From DASQFQ01 sp963722815 (GTDB lineage: Bacteria > Actinomycetota > Thermoleophilia > Solirubrobacterales > Solirubrobacteraceae): a stretch of DNA of 64,000 bases. The notes beneath the pieces were generated by a model. The model had not been told where the DNA came from, ran no database searches, and was given only the letters and a program-made list of their open reading frames with translations. Of this stretch, positions 15,637 to 24,954 are shown one piece after another (the stretch's first letter is position 1; the number at the start of each line of letters is the position of its first letter). The DNA is taken from positions 62,001-126,000 of the forward strand of contig CAVROM010000009.1 in NCBI GenBank assembly GCA_963722815.1. Direction: 5' to 3'. Made by a program: the position numbers and the translations under genes.

Positions 15637-16066
15637 CGCGGGCGCCGGGCCCGCGCACGAGCTCGATCGCGCCGGGGCGCACGTGCTCGCCGCAGCGGGT
15701 GCAGACCATGTCGGCGCCGACCTCGCCGCCGCAGTCGCGGTGCAGCGTCAGGCGCGGCGGGCCGTCGGGCGCGTAGTGGCGGTCGCCCCACTTCATGAGC
15801 TGGTGCAGCGCGGGGGCGAGCTCGCGGCCCTTCCTGGTGAGGAGGTAGCGGCCGTCGTCGGCGTGCTCGAGCACGCCTTCCTCGACGAGGTGGGCCAGCC
15901 GCTGGGAGAGCACGTTGCGCGCGATCCCCAACGACCGCTGGAACTCGCTGAAGCGCTCGCGGCCGAGGAACGCGTCGCGCACGATCAGCACGCTCCAGCG
16001 CTCGCCGACCACCTCGAGCGCGCGGGCGATCGAGCAGACCTGGTCAGGGTACGTGCGGTCGAGCAC
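15611..16066 (-). CDS. HxlR-family transcriptional regulator
   Basis: 151 residues from GTG 16066. CSIARALEVVGERWSVLIVRD is the signature first helix of HxlR winged-helix regulators, followed by RFSEFQRSLGIARNVLSQRL (recognition helix region) and YLLTRKGREL. An extra C-terminal Cys pair (DMVCTRCGEHV) with an earlier Cys (HRDCGG) may bind zinc, as in the longer HxlR subfamily. The last codons and the stop come from the palindromic repeat. It is divergent from an MFS exporter with two near-identical operators between them, so it most likely represses that exporter in response to a ligand. Confidence 0.85.
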   Translation of the reverse strand: MLDRTYPDQVCSIARALEVVGERWSVLIVRDAFLGRERFSEFQRSLGIARNVLSQRLAHLVEEGVLEHADDGRYLLTRKGRELAPALHQLMKWGDRHYAPDGPPRLTLHRDCGGEVGADMVCTRCGEHVRPGAIELVRGPGARDESRLEVA

Positions 16067-16075
16067 ACCACCATT

Positions 16076-16090
16076 GTTGCATCATGCAAC
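16076..16090. promoter_or_regulatory. HxlR operator 1
   Basis: GTTGCATCATGCAAC is a perfect inverted repeat (7+1+7) ten bases before the regulator start, so it can autoregulate. Confidence 0.7.
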
Positions 16091-16108
16091 CGCAGTCGCT
16101 AGGGTTTA

Positions 16109-16123
16109 GTTGCATGAAGCAAC
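16109..16123. promoter_or_regulatory. HxlR operator 2, overlapping the MFS start codon
   Basis: GTTGCATGAAGCAAC repeats operator 1 with two changes at the centre. The centres of the two sites are 33 bases apart, three helical turns, suggesting cooperative binding. It contains the ATG at 16114. Confidence 0.65.
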
Positions 16124-17514
16124 CGCAGCAGTCGCCCGCGGACGCGACCCGCGCCCGCCGCGTCCTTGCCGTCGTCGGCCTCGCGGTCTTCCTCTCGGTC
16201 CTCGACCTCTTCATCGTCAACATCGCGTTCCCGGACCTGCGGGCCGACTTCCCCGGCGCCGGCCTCTCCGGGCTGTCGTGGGTGCTGACCGCCTACGCAA
16301 TCGTGTTCGCCGCCACGCTGGTCCCGGCGGGCCGGCTCGGCGACCTGTACGGGCGCCGGCGGCTGTTCGTGATCGGGCTCGCGCTGTTCACGCTCGGCTC
16401 GGCACTGTGCGCGATCGCGCCGTCGGTGGAGGCGCTCGTGGCCGCACGCGTGCTCCAGGGTGTCGGCGCAGCGGCGCTGACGCCGAACTCGCTCGGGCTC
16501 GTGCTGCCGATGTTCCCGCCCGAGAAGCGCTCGACGGTGATCGGCGCGTGGGCCGGCATCGGCGCGGTCGGCGCCTCGATCGCGCCGCCGCTCGGCGGCC
16601 TGCTGGTCGAGGTGAGCTGGCGGCTGATCTTCCTGGTCAACATCCCGCTCGGCCTGATCGCGATCGTGCTCGCGCTGCGGCTCGCCCCCGAGGTCCGCGA
16701 CGCGCGTGCCACGCGCCTGCCCGACCTGCTCGGGATCGCCGTGCTGGTCGCGGCGGTCGCCCTGCTCACGCTCGGGCTGACCCAGGGCCAGGACTGGGGC
16801 TGGGACGAGCGAGTGTGGGGCGCCTTCGCCGCCGCGGCCGTGCTCGGCGCCGTCTTCCTGCGCCGCTGCGCGCGCCACCCGGCGCCGGTCGTCGAGCTCT
16901 CGCTCCTGCGCGTGCCGGCGTTCGCGCTCGCCGGGCTCTCGACGCTGCTGTTCTCCGCCGGCTTCGCCGGCCTGCTGCTCGGCAACGTCCTCTTCTTCAC
17001 CGAGGTGTGGGACTACTCGATCCTCCAGGCCGGGATCGCGTTCGCGCCCGGCCCGCTGCTGGCGGCCACCACCGCGTTCACCTCCGGCCGCCTCGCCGAC
17101 GGTCGCCAGCCCGCGGCGTTCGGCGCGGTCGGCGGCTTCGTGTTCGCGGCCGGCTGCCTGTGGTTCATCACCCACGCGACGGCCGAGCCCGCCTACCTGA
17201 CCGCGATCCTGCCGGGGCAGATCCTCACCGGCACCGGCGTCGGGCTGATGCTCCCGTCCTTCACCGCGACCGCGGCCGCCACGCTGCGGCCCGACCAGCT
17301 CTCGACCGGGATCGGCGTCCAGACGATGTTCCGCCAGATCGGCGCCGCGCTCGGGCTCGCCACATGGGTGGCGATCGTCGGGACGCCGTCGCCGGCCGAC
17401 GCGGTCGACGCGTTCGCCTCGGGCTGGGCGTTCATGTCGGTCGCCGCGGTGTTCGCCGGGCTCGCCCTGGCGCCGATGGCGCGTGGGCGGCTCGTCCATA
17501 CACTGCCTGTGTGA
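16114..17514 (+). CDS. MFS drug exporter, DHA2 (14-TM) family
   Basis: 466 residues from ATG 16114; an ATG at 16084 would run through the operator region. The first helix carries VFLSVLDLFIVNIAFPDL, the DHA2 signature (D-x-x-IVN-x-A-x-P). GRLGDLYGRRRLFVIG is motif A between helices 2 and 3, and LQGVGAAALTPNSLGLV with GASIAPPLGGLLVE gives the antiporter motif C. It is long enough for 14 helices. Such proteins export toxic compounds by proton antiport. Control by the adjacent HxlR protein is strongly implied by the operators. The stop overlaps the alaS GTG. Confidence 0.88.
   Translation: MKQPQQSPADATRARRVLAVVGLAVFLSVLDLFIVNIAFPDLRADFPGAGLSGLSWVLTAYAIVFAATLVPAGRLGDLYGRRRLFVIGLALFTLGSALCAIAPSVEALVAARVLQGVGAAALTPNSLGLVLPMFPPEKRSTVIGAWAGIGAVGASIAPPLGGLLVEVSWRLIFLVNIPLGLIAIVLALRLAPEVRDARATRLPDLLGIAVLVAAVALLTLGLTQGQDWGWDERVWGAFAAAAVLGAVFLRRCARHPAPVVELSLLRVPAFALAGLSTLLFSAGFAGLLLGNVLFFTEVWDYSILQAGIAFAPGPLLAATTAFTSGRLADGRQPAAFGAVGGFVFAAGCLWFITHATAEPAYLTAILPGQILTGTGVGLMLPSFTATAAATLRPDQLSTGIGVQTMFRQIGAALGLATWVAIVGTPSPADAVDAFASGWAFMSVAAVFAGLALAPMARGRLVHTLPV
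17499..17504 (+). promoter_or_regulatory. leaderless -10 element of alaS
   Basis: TACACT is six bases before GTG 17511, inside the last codons of the exporter gene. It would let alaS be expressed independently of the regulated exporter. Confidence 0.45.
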
Positions 17515-20129
17515 CCTCCGACGAGATCCGCGAGCGATACCAGCGCTTCTTCGAGGCGCGCGACCACCTGCGCAACCCGTCCGCGCCGCTGATCCCGCGC
17601 AACGACCCGTCGACGCTGCTCATCAGCGCGGGCATGCACCCGCTCAAGCCGTACTTCACGCGGCAGGAGCCGCCGCCGGCCGACCGGCTGACCACCTGCC
17701 AGAAGTGCTTCCGGACGCCCGACATCGACGAGGTCGGCATCACCAAGCGCCACCTGACCTTCTTCGAGATGCTCGGCAACTTCTCGTTCGGCGACTACTT
17801 CAAGCAGGGCGCGGTCGAGATGGCGTGGCAGTTCTCGCTCGAGGAGCTCGGCTTCGACGAGGAGCGCGTCTGGATCACGGTCTTCGAGGGCGACGACGAG
17901 CTCGGCCTCGGCCCCGACGAGGAGGCGATCGAGGCCTGGAAGTCGGTCGGCGTGCCGAGCGACCGGATCGTCCTGCTGCCGCGCTCGGAGAACTTCTGGC
18001 AGGCCGGCGCGACCGGCCCCTGCGGCCCGTGCTCGGAGCTCTACTACGACCGCGGCCTCGGCTTCGGCGCGGAGGACGACCTCCCCGGCGGCGACAACGA
18101 GCGCTTCCTGGAGTACTGGAACCTCGTCTTCATGCAGTACGACCAGGAGCCCGAGGGCGTCCTCACGCCGCTGCCGGCCAAGAACATCGACACCGGCCTC
18201 GGGCTCGAGCGCCAGGCGATGCTCCAGCAGGGCACCGACTCGGTCTACGAGACCGACAACTTCCTGCCGCTGATCCAGCTCGGCGAGGAGCTCAGCGGCC
18301 GCGGCTACCACCAGGACGCCGACACCGACCGCGCGCTGCGCATCCTGGCCGACCACTCGCGCGGGATGTCGTTCCTGATCGCCGACGGCGTCGTGCCGTC
18401 GAACGAGGACCGTGGCTACGTCCTGCGCCGCATCATGCGCCGCGCGATCCTGCAGGGCCGCCGGATCGGCATCGAGCCGGGCTTCATGCCGCGCTTCGCC
18501 GGCGTGGTACGGGAGATCATGGCGTCCGCCTATCCCGAGCTCGGCCAGCAGGCCGAGACGATCGACATGTGGGTCGCGCGCGAGGAGGAGGCGTTCGGCC
18601 AGACGCTCGAGCAGGGCACGCGCATCCTCGACGACCACATCGCGCGCGCGAAGGAGCGCGGCGCCGAGGGCATCGGCGCGGCCGAGGCCTTCCAGCTCCA
18701 CGACACCTACGGCTTCCCGTTCGACCTGACCGTCGAGCTCGCCGCCGAGCAGGGTCTGGGCGTCGACTCCGCCGGCTTCGAGAACCTGATGGAGGATCAG
18801 CGCACGCGCGCCCGCGCGAGCGTGGGCCGCGGCGGGCGCGACGAGCAGCGCGAGCGCGCGCAGGCGTTCGCCGCCTCCGCGGGCTTCGGCACCGAGTTCA
18901 CCGGCTACGAGACGGTCGAGCAGGCGACGGCGGTCGGCGCGATCGCGCACGAGGACGGCAAGCTGCTCGCCAAGCTCGTCGAGTCCCCGTTCTACGCCAC
19001 CGGCGGCGGCCAGGTCCATGACCAGGGCGTCGTGGAGTGCGAGGGCGGCGGCTGCTCCGCGCGCGTGAAGGACGTGCTGCGACTCGACGACGACCAGGTG
19101 CTCGTGCTCGAGCCGGTCGACGGCGAGATCCGCCCGGATCAGCGGGTGGTGGCGAAGGTCGACCGGGGCGCGCGCCGCGCGACCGAGTGCAACCACACCG
19201 CCACCCACCTCCTGCACGCCGCGCTGCGCGAGCGGCTCGGCAGCCACGTGCGCCAGGCAGGCTCCTACGTGGGCCCCGACAAGCTGCGCTTCGACTTCAC
19301 CCACGGCGCGCCGCTCTCCGTCGAGGACGTGCGGGCGGTCGAGGACCGCGTCAACGAGTGGGTGCTCTCCAACCAGCCGGTGCGCGCGCTCACGACCACG
19401 CTCGACGAGGCGCGCAACCTCGGCGCGATGGCGCTCTTCGGCGAGAAGTACGGCGACGTCGTGCGGATGGTCGAGGTCGGCGACGGCCAGTGGTCGCGCG
19501 AGCTGTGCGGCGGCACGCACGTCCGCGCCACCGCCGAGATCGGCGCCTTCAAGATCACCACCGAGACCTCCAGCGCGGCCAACGTCCGTCGCATCGAGGC
19601 GACCACCGGCCCGGTCGCGATCGGCGACCTGCGCGAGAGCGACCGCGTCCTCGCGGACGCTGCGAAGGTCCTGCGCACCCAGCCGCACCAGGTCGCCGAG
19701 ATCGCCGCCGAGCGCGAGGCCAGGCGCCGCGAGCTCGAGAAGGGCGGGGCGAAAGCCGAGCCGATGGACACCGGCTTCACCGCCCACCAGCTCGACGGCG
19801 TGCAGGCGGTGTTCGAGGTCAAGCAGCTCAGCGATCCGACGCTGCTGCCCGAGCTCGCCGACAAGATCAAGGGCCAGCTGGGCGATCCGGCCGTCGTCGT
19901 GCTCGGCGTGCCCGGGGACGGCAAGGTCAACCTCCTGGTCGCCGCGACGCCCGGCGCGATCGAGCGCGGCGTGAAGGCCGGCGACGTCGTCCGCGCGGCG
20001 GCGCAGGTGGTGGGCGGCGGCGGAGGCGGGCGCGACAACATGGCGCAGGCCGGCGGCCGCGACCCCGACAAGCTGCCCGAGGCGCTCGACACCGCGCGCG
20101 CGGAGATCGAGCGGGCGCTGGCAGGGTGA
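17511..20129 (+). CDS. alaS: alanine-tRNA ligase
   Basis: 872 residues, full length. Class II core: RYQRFFEARDH, SAGMHPLKPYF, RHLTFFEMLGNFSFGDYFK (motif 2), ENFWQAGATGPCGPCSELYYD, GLGLERQAML (motif 3). The editing domain has NHTATHLLHAALRE (HxxxH) and ELCGGTHVRAT (distal Cys and His of the zinc site). The C-terminal oligomerisation and C-Ala part ends with GGGGGGRDNMAQAGGRDP. It charges tRNA-Ala and clears Ser/Gly mischarging. It heads a run alaS-ruvX-PAS protein-mltG-aroE-pilB with short overlaps. Confidence 0.96.
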   Translation: MTSDEIRERYQRFFEARDHLRNPSAPLIPRNDPSTLLISAGMHPLKPYFTRQEPPPADRLTTCQKCFRTPDIDEVGITKRHLTFFEMLGNFSFGDYFKQGAVEMAWQFSLEELGFDEERVWITVFEGDDELGLGPDEEAIEAWKSVGVPSDRIVLLPRSENFWQAGATGPCGPCSELYYDRGLGFGAEDDLPGGDNERFLEYWNLVFMQYDQEPEGVLTPLPAKNIDTGLGLERQAMLQQGTDSVYETDNFLPLIQLGEELSGRGYHQDADTDRALRILADHSRGMSFLIADGVVPSNEDRGYVLRRIMRRAILQGRRIGIEPGFMPRFAGVVREIMASAYPELGQQAETIDMWVAREEEAFGQTLEQGTRILDDHIARAKERGAEGIGAAEAFQLHDTYGFPFDLTVELAAEQGLGVDSAGFENLMEDQRTRARASVGRGGRDEQRERAQAFAASAGFGTEFTGYETVEQATAVGAIAHEDGKLLAKLVESPFYATGGGQVHDQGVVECEGGGCSARVKDVLRLDDDQVLVLEPVDGEIRPDQRVVAKVDRGARRATECNHTATHLLHAALRERLGSHVRQAGSYVGPDKLRFDFTHGAPLSVEDVRAVEDRVNEWVLSNQPVRALTTTLDEARNLGAMALFGEKYGDVVRMVEVGDGQWSRELCGGTHVRATAEIGAFKITTETSSAANVRRIEATTGPVAIGDLRESDRVLADAAKVLRTQPHQVAEIAAEREARRRELEKGGAKAEPMDTGFTAHQLDGVQAVFEVKQLSDPTLLPELADKIKGQLGDPAVVVLGVPGDGKVNLLVAATPGAIERGVKAGDVVRAAAQVVGGGGGGRDNMAQAGGRDPDKLPEALDTARAEIERALAG

Positions 20130-20554
20130 GCGGGCGCGTCGTCGCGCTCGACTACGGCAGCGCGCGCTGTGGCGTCGCCGTCTCCGATCCCACGCGCACG
20201 CTCGTCACGCCGCTCGAGCCGCTGCTGCAGCCGGGCACCCGCAAGGGCTTCGGCCGCCTGATTGCCCGGATTGAGGAACTCCAGCCCGCGACGGTGCTGG
20301 TCGGGCTGCCGCTCTCGCTGTCGGGAGGCGACACGGATCAGACACGCGAGACCCGTGCGTTCGTCCAGCGGTTGAGTGATCGGCTCAATGTGCCGATTGA
20401 GGTCTACGACGAACGCTTCACCACGAAGCTGGCACGCCGGACCGGGGGGGTGATGGCCGAGGACTCCCGTGCGGCAGCCGTGCTCCTGGAGGAGTGGCTG
20501 AGTCGCCGACCTTCGCATGAACCCCATCCAGCAGACACCTCCGAAGGACCCTGA
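20126..20554 (+). CDS. ruvX: RuvX/YqgF Holliday junction resolvase-like nuclease
   Basis: 142 residues from GTG 20126, overlapping the alaS stop (GTGA). RNase H-like fold: VVALDYGSARCGVAVSD (first catalytic Asp), TVLVGLPLSLSGGDTDQT, and VYDERFTTKLAR (DERFTT). YqgF proteins process 16S rRNA precursors and may act on junction DNA. alaS-ruvX-mltG-aroE is a conserved bacterial order. The start of the next gene lies within its last 38 bases. Confidence 0.9.
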   Translation: MSGRVVALDYGSARCGVAVSDPTRTLVTPLEPLLQPGTRKGFGRLIARIEELQPATVLVGLPLSLSGGDTDQTRETRAFVQRLSDRLNVPIEVYDERFTTKLARRTGGVMAEDSRAAAVLLEEWLSRRPSHEPHPADTSEGP

Positions 20555-23500
20555 CGTCGACGAGACGGAAGTCTCGAACGACCCGCTTGACGCACTCCTC
20601 ACGCAGCTGATCAACGGGTTCTTCGTCCTGACCGACGGCCAGGGCGCGGTGTCGAAGTGGAGCGAGCCGGCCGAGCTGCTGTTCGGGCTCGACGCCGCCG
20701 AGGCGCTGGGCAAGCCGCTGTTCGACACGCTCGTCGACCACGCGCCCGCCGACGCCGAGGCGTGGCGGCGCTTCCTCGAGCAGGGCGAAGCCCCGCGCAC
20801 GCGCGCGCAGCAGAACGTCAGCGCGATCTTCGCCCCGGACAAGCGGACGTTCCCGCTCGAGATGGTCTTCATCCCGGTCAAGCTCGACGAGGGCTTCGAC
20901 TTCTCGCTCTTCCTCGAGGACCTCTCCTTCGAGCTGCCGCGCAACCTGATGCTGATGCGCATGCGCCAGCAGCACCCGGTCGTGGTGCGCGCGCTGCGCG
21001 GGGCGCTCGAGACCGAGCCGCAGCCGTGGGACGGCTGGCGCACGGCCGGCACGCTCGTGGCCTTCCGCCCGCTCGAGGCGACCCCGTGGGTCGACGACGA
21101 GCTGGCCGCCCGCGAGGCGCGCCGCGCGGCCGCCGACCAGGAGACCGAGGAGATGATGGATCCCGATCCCGGGATCTCCGGCGACTCGATCGCCGACCTC
21201 GACGATGCCGCCGCCGTCGTCGCCCGCCTGCTCTCCGCGCTCGAGCGCATCGAGGACCTCGAGAAGACCGCCGCCGATCTCCCGGCCGCGCTCGAGGAGG
21301 CCCGCCGCGAGGCCCAGATGAGCCGCGACCGCGCCGAGGCCGCCGAGCGCCAGGTCAACGAGGCGCGTGAGCAGCTCGAGAAGGTCCGCGACGAGATCCG
21401 CCCCGCGGAGGATCCTGCCGCCGAGGCCGAGCTGCTGGCCCGCATCGCCCGCCTCGAGGAGACCCCGACCGTCGACACCGGCGAGCAGGCCGAGCTGCAG
21501 TCGCGGCTCGAGCGGCTGGAGCGTGTCCGCGGCGCGTTCGCGACCGAGCAGGCCGAGCTCCTGGAGCGCATCGCCGTGCTCGAGCAGCGGCTCGCCGACT
21601 CCGACGAGGAGTCCGAGCTGCTGGAGCGGATCGCCGGCATCGAGCAGCGCCTGGCCGACGACACCGCTGCCCGCGACGAGCGCGGCGCCGCCACCGAGGA
21701 AGCTGAAGCCGTCCGGCTCGAGCTGGCCGAGAAGATCGAGGCCGCCGAGCGCGCCCGCGCCGAGGCGATGGAGGCCGCCGAGGAGCGCCTCGCCGCCGCC
21801 TTGGCCGCCGTCGACGAGCGCACCCGGACCGACCGCGGCGACCTCGCCGGCCGGGTCGAGGAGCTCGAGAAGGAGGTCGCGCAGGCCGCGGCCGCGCTCC
21901 AGGGCTTCGAGCAGGGCAGCGACGAGGCCACCGCCGCCCGTGAGGAGTTGCGCGCCGCCGCCGAGCAGGCCGCCGAGGCCGCCCGCGCCGAGGCTCACGC
22001 CGCCGCCGAGGAAGCCGCCGAGGCCGCCCGTGCCGAGCTGCGCGCCGAGATCGAGCGCCTGCAGGCCGCGCGCGACGAGGAATCCCGCGCCGTCACCGCC
22101 GAGATCGAGGCGCTCGTCGAGCGCGTCGAGCGCGTCGAGCGCGAGCGCGAGCAGGAGGGCGAGTCCGCCCGTGAGGAGCTCGCCGCCGCGCTGGAGCGCA
22201 TCGAGCAGGTCCGCCGCGAGTCCGACCGCCTGCGCGAGCAGGTCGAGAACGTCACGATCGAGAAGGCCGAGGCCGAGGGGCTGGCCGGCGACGACCGCCG
22301 CCGCCTCGAGGAGCTGGCGCGCGAGAGCGCCGAGGCCGCCCAGCGGCTCGACGCCGTCCGCGAGCTGGCCGAGCAGCTGCGCGCCGACGCCGCCGCCGCC
22401 CGCGAGGAGGCCGCCGCCGCACGCACCGACCTCGCCGAGCTGAGCGCCGCCGGCGAGCAGGCCGCGACCGCCGAGGTCGAGGCCCTGCGCGCCGAGAGCG
22501 CCGAGCTGCGCGCCGCCGTCGAGGCGCTGCGCGAGCAGGGCTCCGACGACGAGGCGCTGGAAGCCGTCCGCGCCAGCTTCGAGGAGCGCGGCGCCGCGCT
22601 CGAGGCACAGTTCGCCGAGACCCGCGCCGCGTTCGCGGAGCGCGAGAAGCAGCTCGCCTACGAGGTCTCCGAGGCCCGCCGCCAGTCCGCGAACATGGAC
22701 ACCGCGGTGTCGGCCCGGCTCGCCGCCCAGGTCGCCGAGGTCCGCCGGCTGTTCGAGGAGCGCGAGCAGGGGCTCGCCGAGCAGGTCGCCGAGACGCGCA
22801 AGGCGCTCGAGGCCCGCGACGGCGAGGAGCAGGTCCCCGCCGAGGCCGTCGAGCGGATCGAGCGGCTCGTGCTCGAGGCCCACGAGGGCCTCGACCTGCT
22901 GCGCCGCGCGGACGCCTCGCTGGCCGAGCGCGTCGACTCTCTCATGCGGGGCTCCGAGGCCACCGAGCGCCTCGAGGCCGACCTCGCCGGCCTGCGCGCC
23001 GACCTCGAGGCCGTCCGCAGCACCGCTGACGTCGACGAGCGGCTGTCAGCGCTGGCTGCCGAGACCGAGGACGCCCACGCCCGCGCCGCCGCCGCCGAGG
23101 AAGAGGCCAAGGCCGCCCGCGCCGAGGCGCAGGAGGTCCGCACCGAGGCCCACGCCGCCCGCAAGGCCGCCCACGAGGCCGGCGAGCGCATCGCCGACGT
23201 CGACCGCGGCGCCGGCGCCGTGCTCGGCCAGGTCCGCGCCGTCAGCGAGCGCCTCGACAGCACCGCCGTCACCGTCAAGACCGCCCAGGAGACGGCGACC
23301 GCCGCGCGCGCTGCGGTCGACGAGCTGCGCGCCGGCGCCGCCCGCGTCAGCGCCGAGCTCGAAGTCGGCCGTGCCGACATCGCCCAGGCCAAGGAAGAGG
23401 CGCTCGGCGCCCGTGAGCAGGCCGCCGCCGCCGGCCAGGCCGCGCACGCCGCCCGTGACGACGCCGGCCGCGCCCGCGACGAGGCGGAGGCCGCCCGCTC

Positions 23501-24920
23501 CCAGGTCGCCGGCGCCGTCGAGGATGCCGCTGCCGCCCGCGCGGAGATCGCGACCGTCGCCGGCGACGCCGCTGCCGCCCGCGCGGAGATCGCGACCGTG
23601 GCCGAGGACGCCGCTGCCGCGCGCGCCGACGTTTCCGCCGTCGCCGAGGACGCAGCCGCCGCCCGCGCCGAAGTGGCCGGTGTTGCCGAGACCGCCACGG
23701 CCGCCGGCGCGAAGGCCGACGCGCTCGCCGATGCCGTCGCCGCCGCCGGCGCGAAGGCCGAGGCCGCCGAGACGAAGACCGACGCTCTTGGCGAGGCCGT
23801 CGCCGCCGCCGAGGCCAAGGCCGCCGCTGCGCAGGCCGCTGCCGAGGACGCCACCTCGGCCGCCGCCGCCGCCGCCCAGGAGCAGGCCGCCAGCGTCAAG
23901 CAGGAGCTCTCCGCCGACCTCGCCACGGTGCGCACCGAGGCGGTCTCCGCCGCGCGCGCCGAGGCCGCCGCGCTGGCCGACGAGGTCGTCGCCGCCCGCG
24001 AGCAGGCCGAAGCCGCCTCCGACCTCGCCACCTCCGCGCGCGAGCAGGCCGAGGCCGCCGTCGACACCGCCGCCAGCGCCGCCGACGCCGTCCGCAGCGA
24101 CCTGACCGACGCGCTCGAGGCCAAGGACGGGCGCACCACCGCGCTCGAGCAGGAGCTCGCCGCCGCCAAGGCCGAGATCACCACGCTGCGCGCGACCTCG
24201 GACAAGGTCCTCGAAGAAGCCGCGATGTCGCGCCAGCAGGCCCAGGCGGCCATGCAGCGCGCCCAGGCCGGCGACCAGCGGATCGAGCAGATCAACTCCG
24301 AGCTCACCTTCGCGATGTCGCAGCTCGACGAGCTCAAGGCCGGCCTCACCTCCGCCGGCCAGGCGGCGATCATCGCCCGCCGCGAGGCCGAGAGCGCCAA
24401 GAAGGCCGCGGTCGAGGGCAGCGAGAAGAACAACGAGCGCGTCTCCGAGGTGTTCCGCGAGATCATCGGCATGGCCGCCCGCGGCGGCGTCGGCTCCGGC
24501 GGCGGCTCCGTCCAGCGCCGTGCCGAGCTCGGCAAGCTGCGCGCCCAGCGCGAGAGCTCGATCCGCGAGATCCCCACGCGCGAGGCGCGCCACGGCTTCG
24601 ACGACGCTCCGGCGCCGATGGCCGTGCTCACGCTCGACGGCAAGTTCCGCGAGCTCAACGCGGCGTTCTCGAAGCTGGTCGGCTACCAGGAGCACGAGTT
24701 CGTCAAGGCCGTGTGGCCGTCGGTGCACGACCGCGCCGTCTACAAGCAGCAGACCGAGGAGCTGGCGCTGCTCAAGACCGGCGGCATCGAGTCGGTCAAG
24801 TTCCAGTCCTCCTACATGCACTCGCAGGGCCTGATGGTGCCCGTCGACGGCGAGCTGACGCTCGTGCGCGACGAGGCCGGAGAGCCCGCTTCCATCCTCC
24901 TCACCGCCGCCGAGCGCTGA
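20517..24920 (+). CDS. giant PAS / coiled-coil / PAS protein
   Basis: 1467 residues. Residues 20-140 form a PAS domain (LINGFFVLTDGQGAVSKWSE, AEALGKPLFDTLVD). After a linker, residues about 230-1330 are an almost uninterrupted Ala/Glu/Arg coiled coil with degenerate repeats, some near-identical such as AAAARAEIATVA copies around 23520-23650. Residues 1358-1467 form a second PAS domain (PMAVLTLDGKFRELNAAFSKL, VGYQEHEFVKAVWPSVHD). There is no kinase, GGDEF, EAL or methyl-accepting signalling tip and no membrane segment. It is embedded in the mltG-aroE-pilB operon. I infer a cytoplasmic scaffold or polar organiser that senses with both ends, possibly for the pilus; no direct family match is claimed. 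Confidence 0.8.
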   Translation: MNPIQQTPPKDPDVDETEVSNDPLDALLTQLINGFFVLTDGQGAVSKWSEPAELLFGLDAAEALGKPLFDTLVDHAPADAEAWRRFLEQGEAPRTRAQQNVSAIFAPDKRTFPLEMVFIPVKLDEGFDFSLFLEDLSFELPRNLMLMRMRQQHPVVVRALRGALETEPQPWDGWRTAGTLVAFRPLEATPWVDDELAAREARRAAADQETEEMMDPDPGISGDSIADLDDAAAVVARLLSALERIEDLEKTAADLPAALEEARREAQMSRDRAEAAERQVNEAREQLEKVRDEIRPAEDPAAEAELLARIARLEETPTVDTGEQAELQSRLERLERVRGAFATEQAELLERIAVLEQRLADSDEESELLERIAGIEQRLADDTAARDERGAATEEAEAVRLELAEKIEAAERARAEAMEAAEERLAAALAAVDERTRTDRGDLAGRVEELEKEVAQAAAALQGFEQGSDEATAAREELRAAAEQAAEAARAEAHAAAEEAAEAARAELRAEIERLQAARDEESRAVTAEIEALVERVERVEREREQEGESAREELAAALERIEQVRRESDRLREQVENVTIEKAEAEGLAGDDRRRLEELARESAEAAQRLDAVRELAEQLRADAAAAREEAAAARTDLAELSAAGEQAATAEVEALRAESAELRAAVEALREQGSDDEALEAVRASFEERGAALEAQFAETRAAFAEREKQLAYEVSEARRQSANMDTAVSARLAAQVAEVRRLFEEREQGLAEQVAETRKALEARDGEEQVPAEAVERIERLVLEAHEGLDLLRRADASLAERVDSLMRGSEATERLEADLAGLRADLEAVRSTADVDERLSALAAETEDAHARAAAAEEEAKAARAEAQEVRTEAHAARKAAHEAGERIADVDRGAGAVLGQVRAVSERLDSTAVTVKTAQETATAARAAVDELRAGAARVSAELEVGRADIAQAKEEALGAREQAAAAGQAAHAARDDAGRARDEAEAARSQVAGAVEDAAAARAEIATVAGDAAAARAEIATVAEDAAAARADVSAVAEDAAAARAEVAGVAETATAAGAKADALADAVAAAGAKAEAAETKTDALGEAVAAAEAKAAAAQAAAEDATSAAAAAAQEQAASVKQELSADLATVRTEAVSAARAEAAALADEVVAAREQAEAASDLATSAREQAEAAVDTAASAADAVRSDLTDALEAKDGRTTALEQELAAAKAEITTLRATSDKVLEEAAMSRQQAQAAMQRAQAGDQRIEQINSELTFAMSQLDELKAGLTSAGQAAIIARREAESAKKAAVEGSEKNNERVSEVFREIIGMAARGGVGSGGGSVQRRAELGKLRAQRESSIREIPTREARHGFDDAPAPMAVLTLDGKFRELNAAFSKLVGYQEHEFVKAVWPSVHDRAVYKQQTEELALLKTGGIESVKFQSSYMHSQGLMVPVDGELTLVRDEAGEPASILLTAAER

Positions 24921-24954
24921 CGGCTCGGCGCGTCCGACGGCCTCGGCCGTCACA

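Noticed and set aside
20517..24920. Long antisense open frames across the coiled-coil gene
   Set aside because: The repetitive GCC/GAG codon use of the Ala/Glu coil leaves the other frames open; their translations are low-complexity Ser/Ala/Arg and show no domain.
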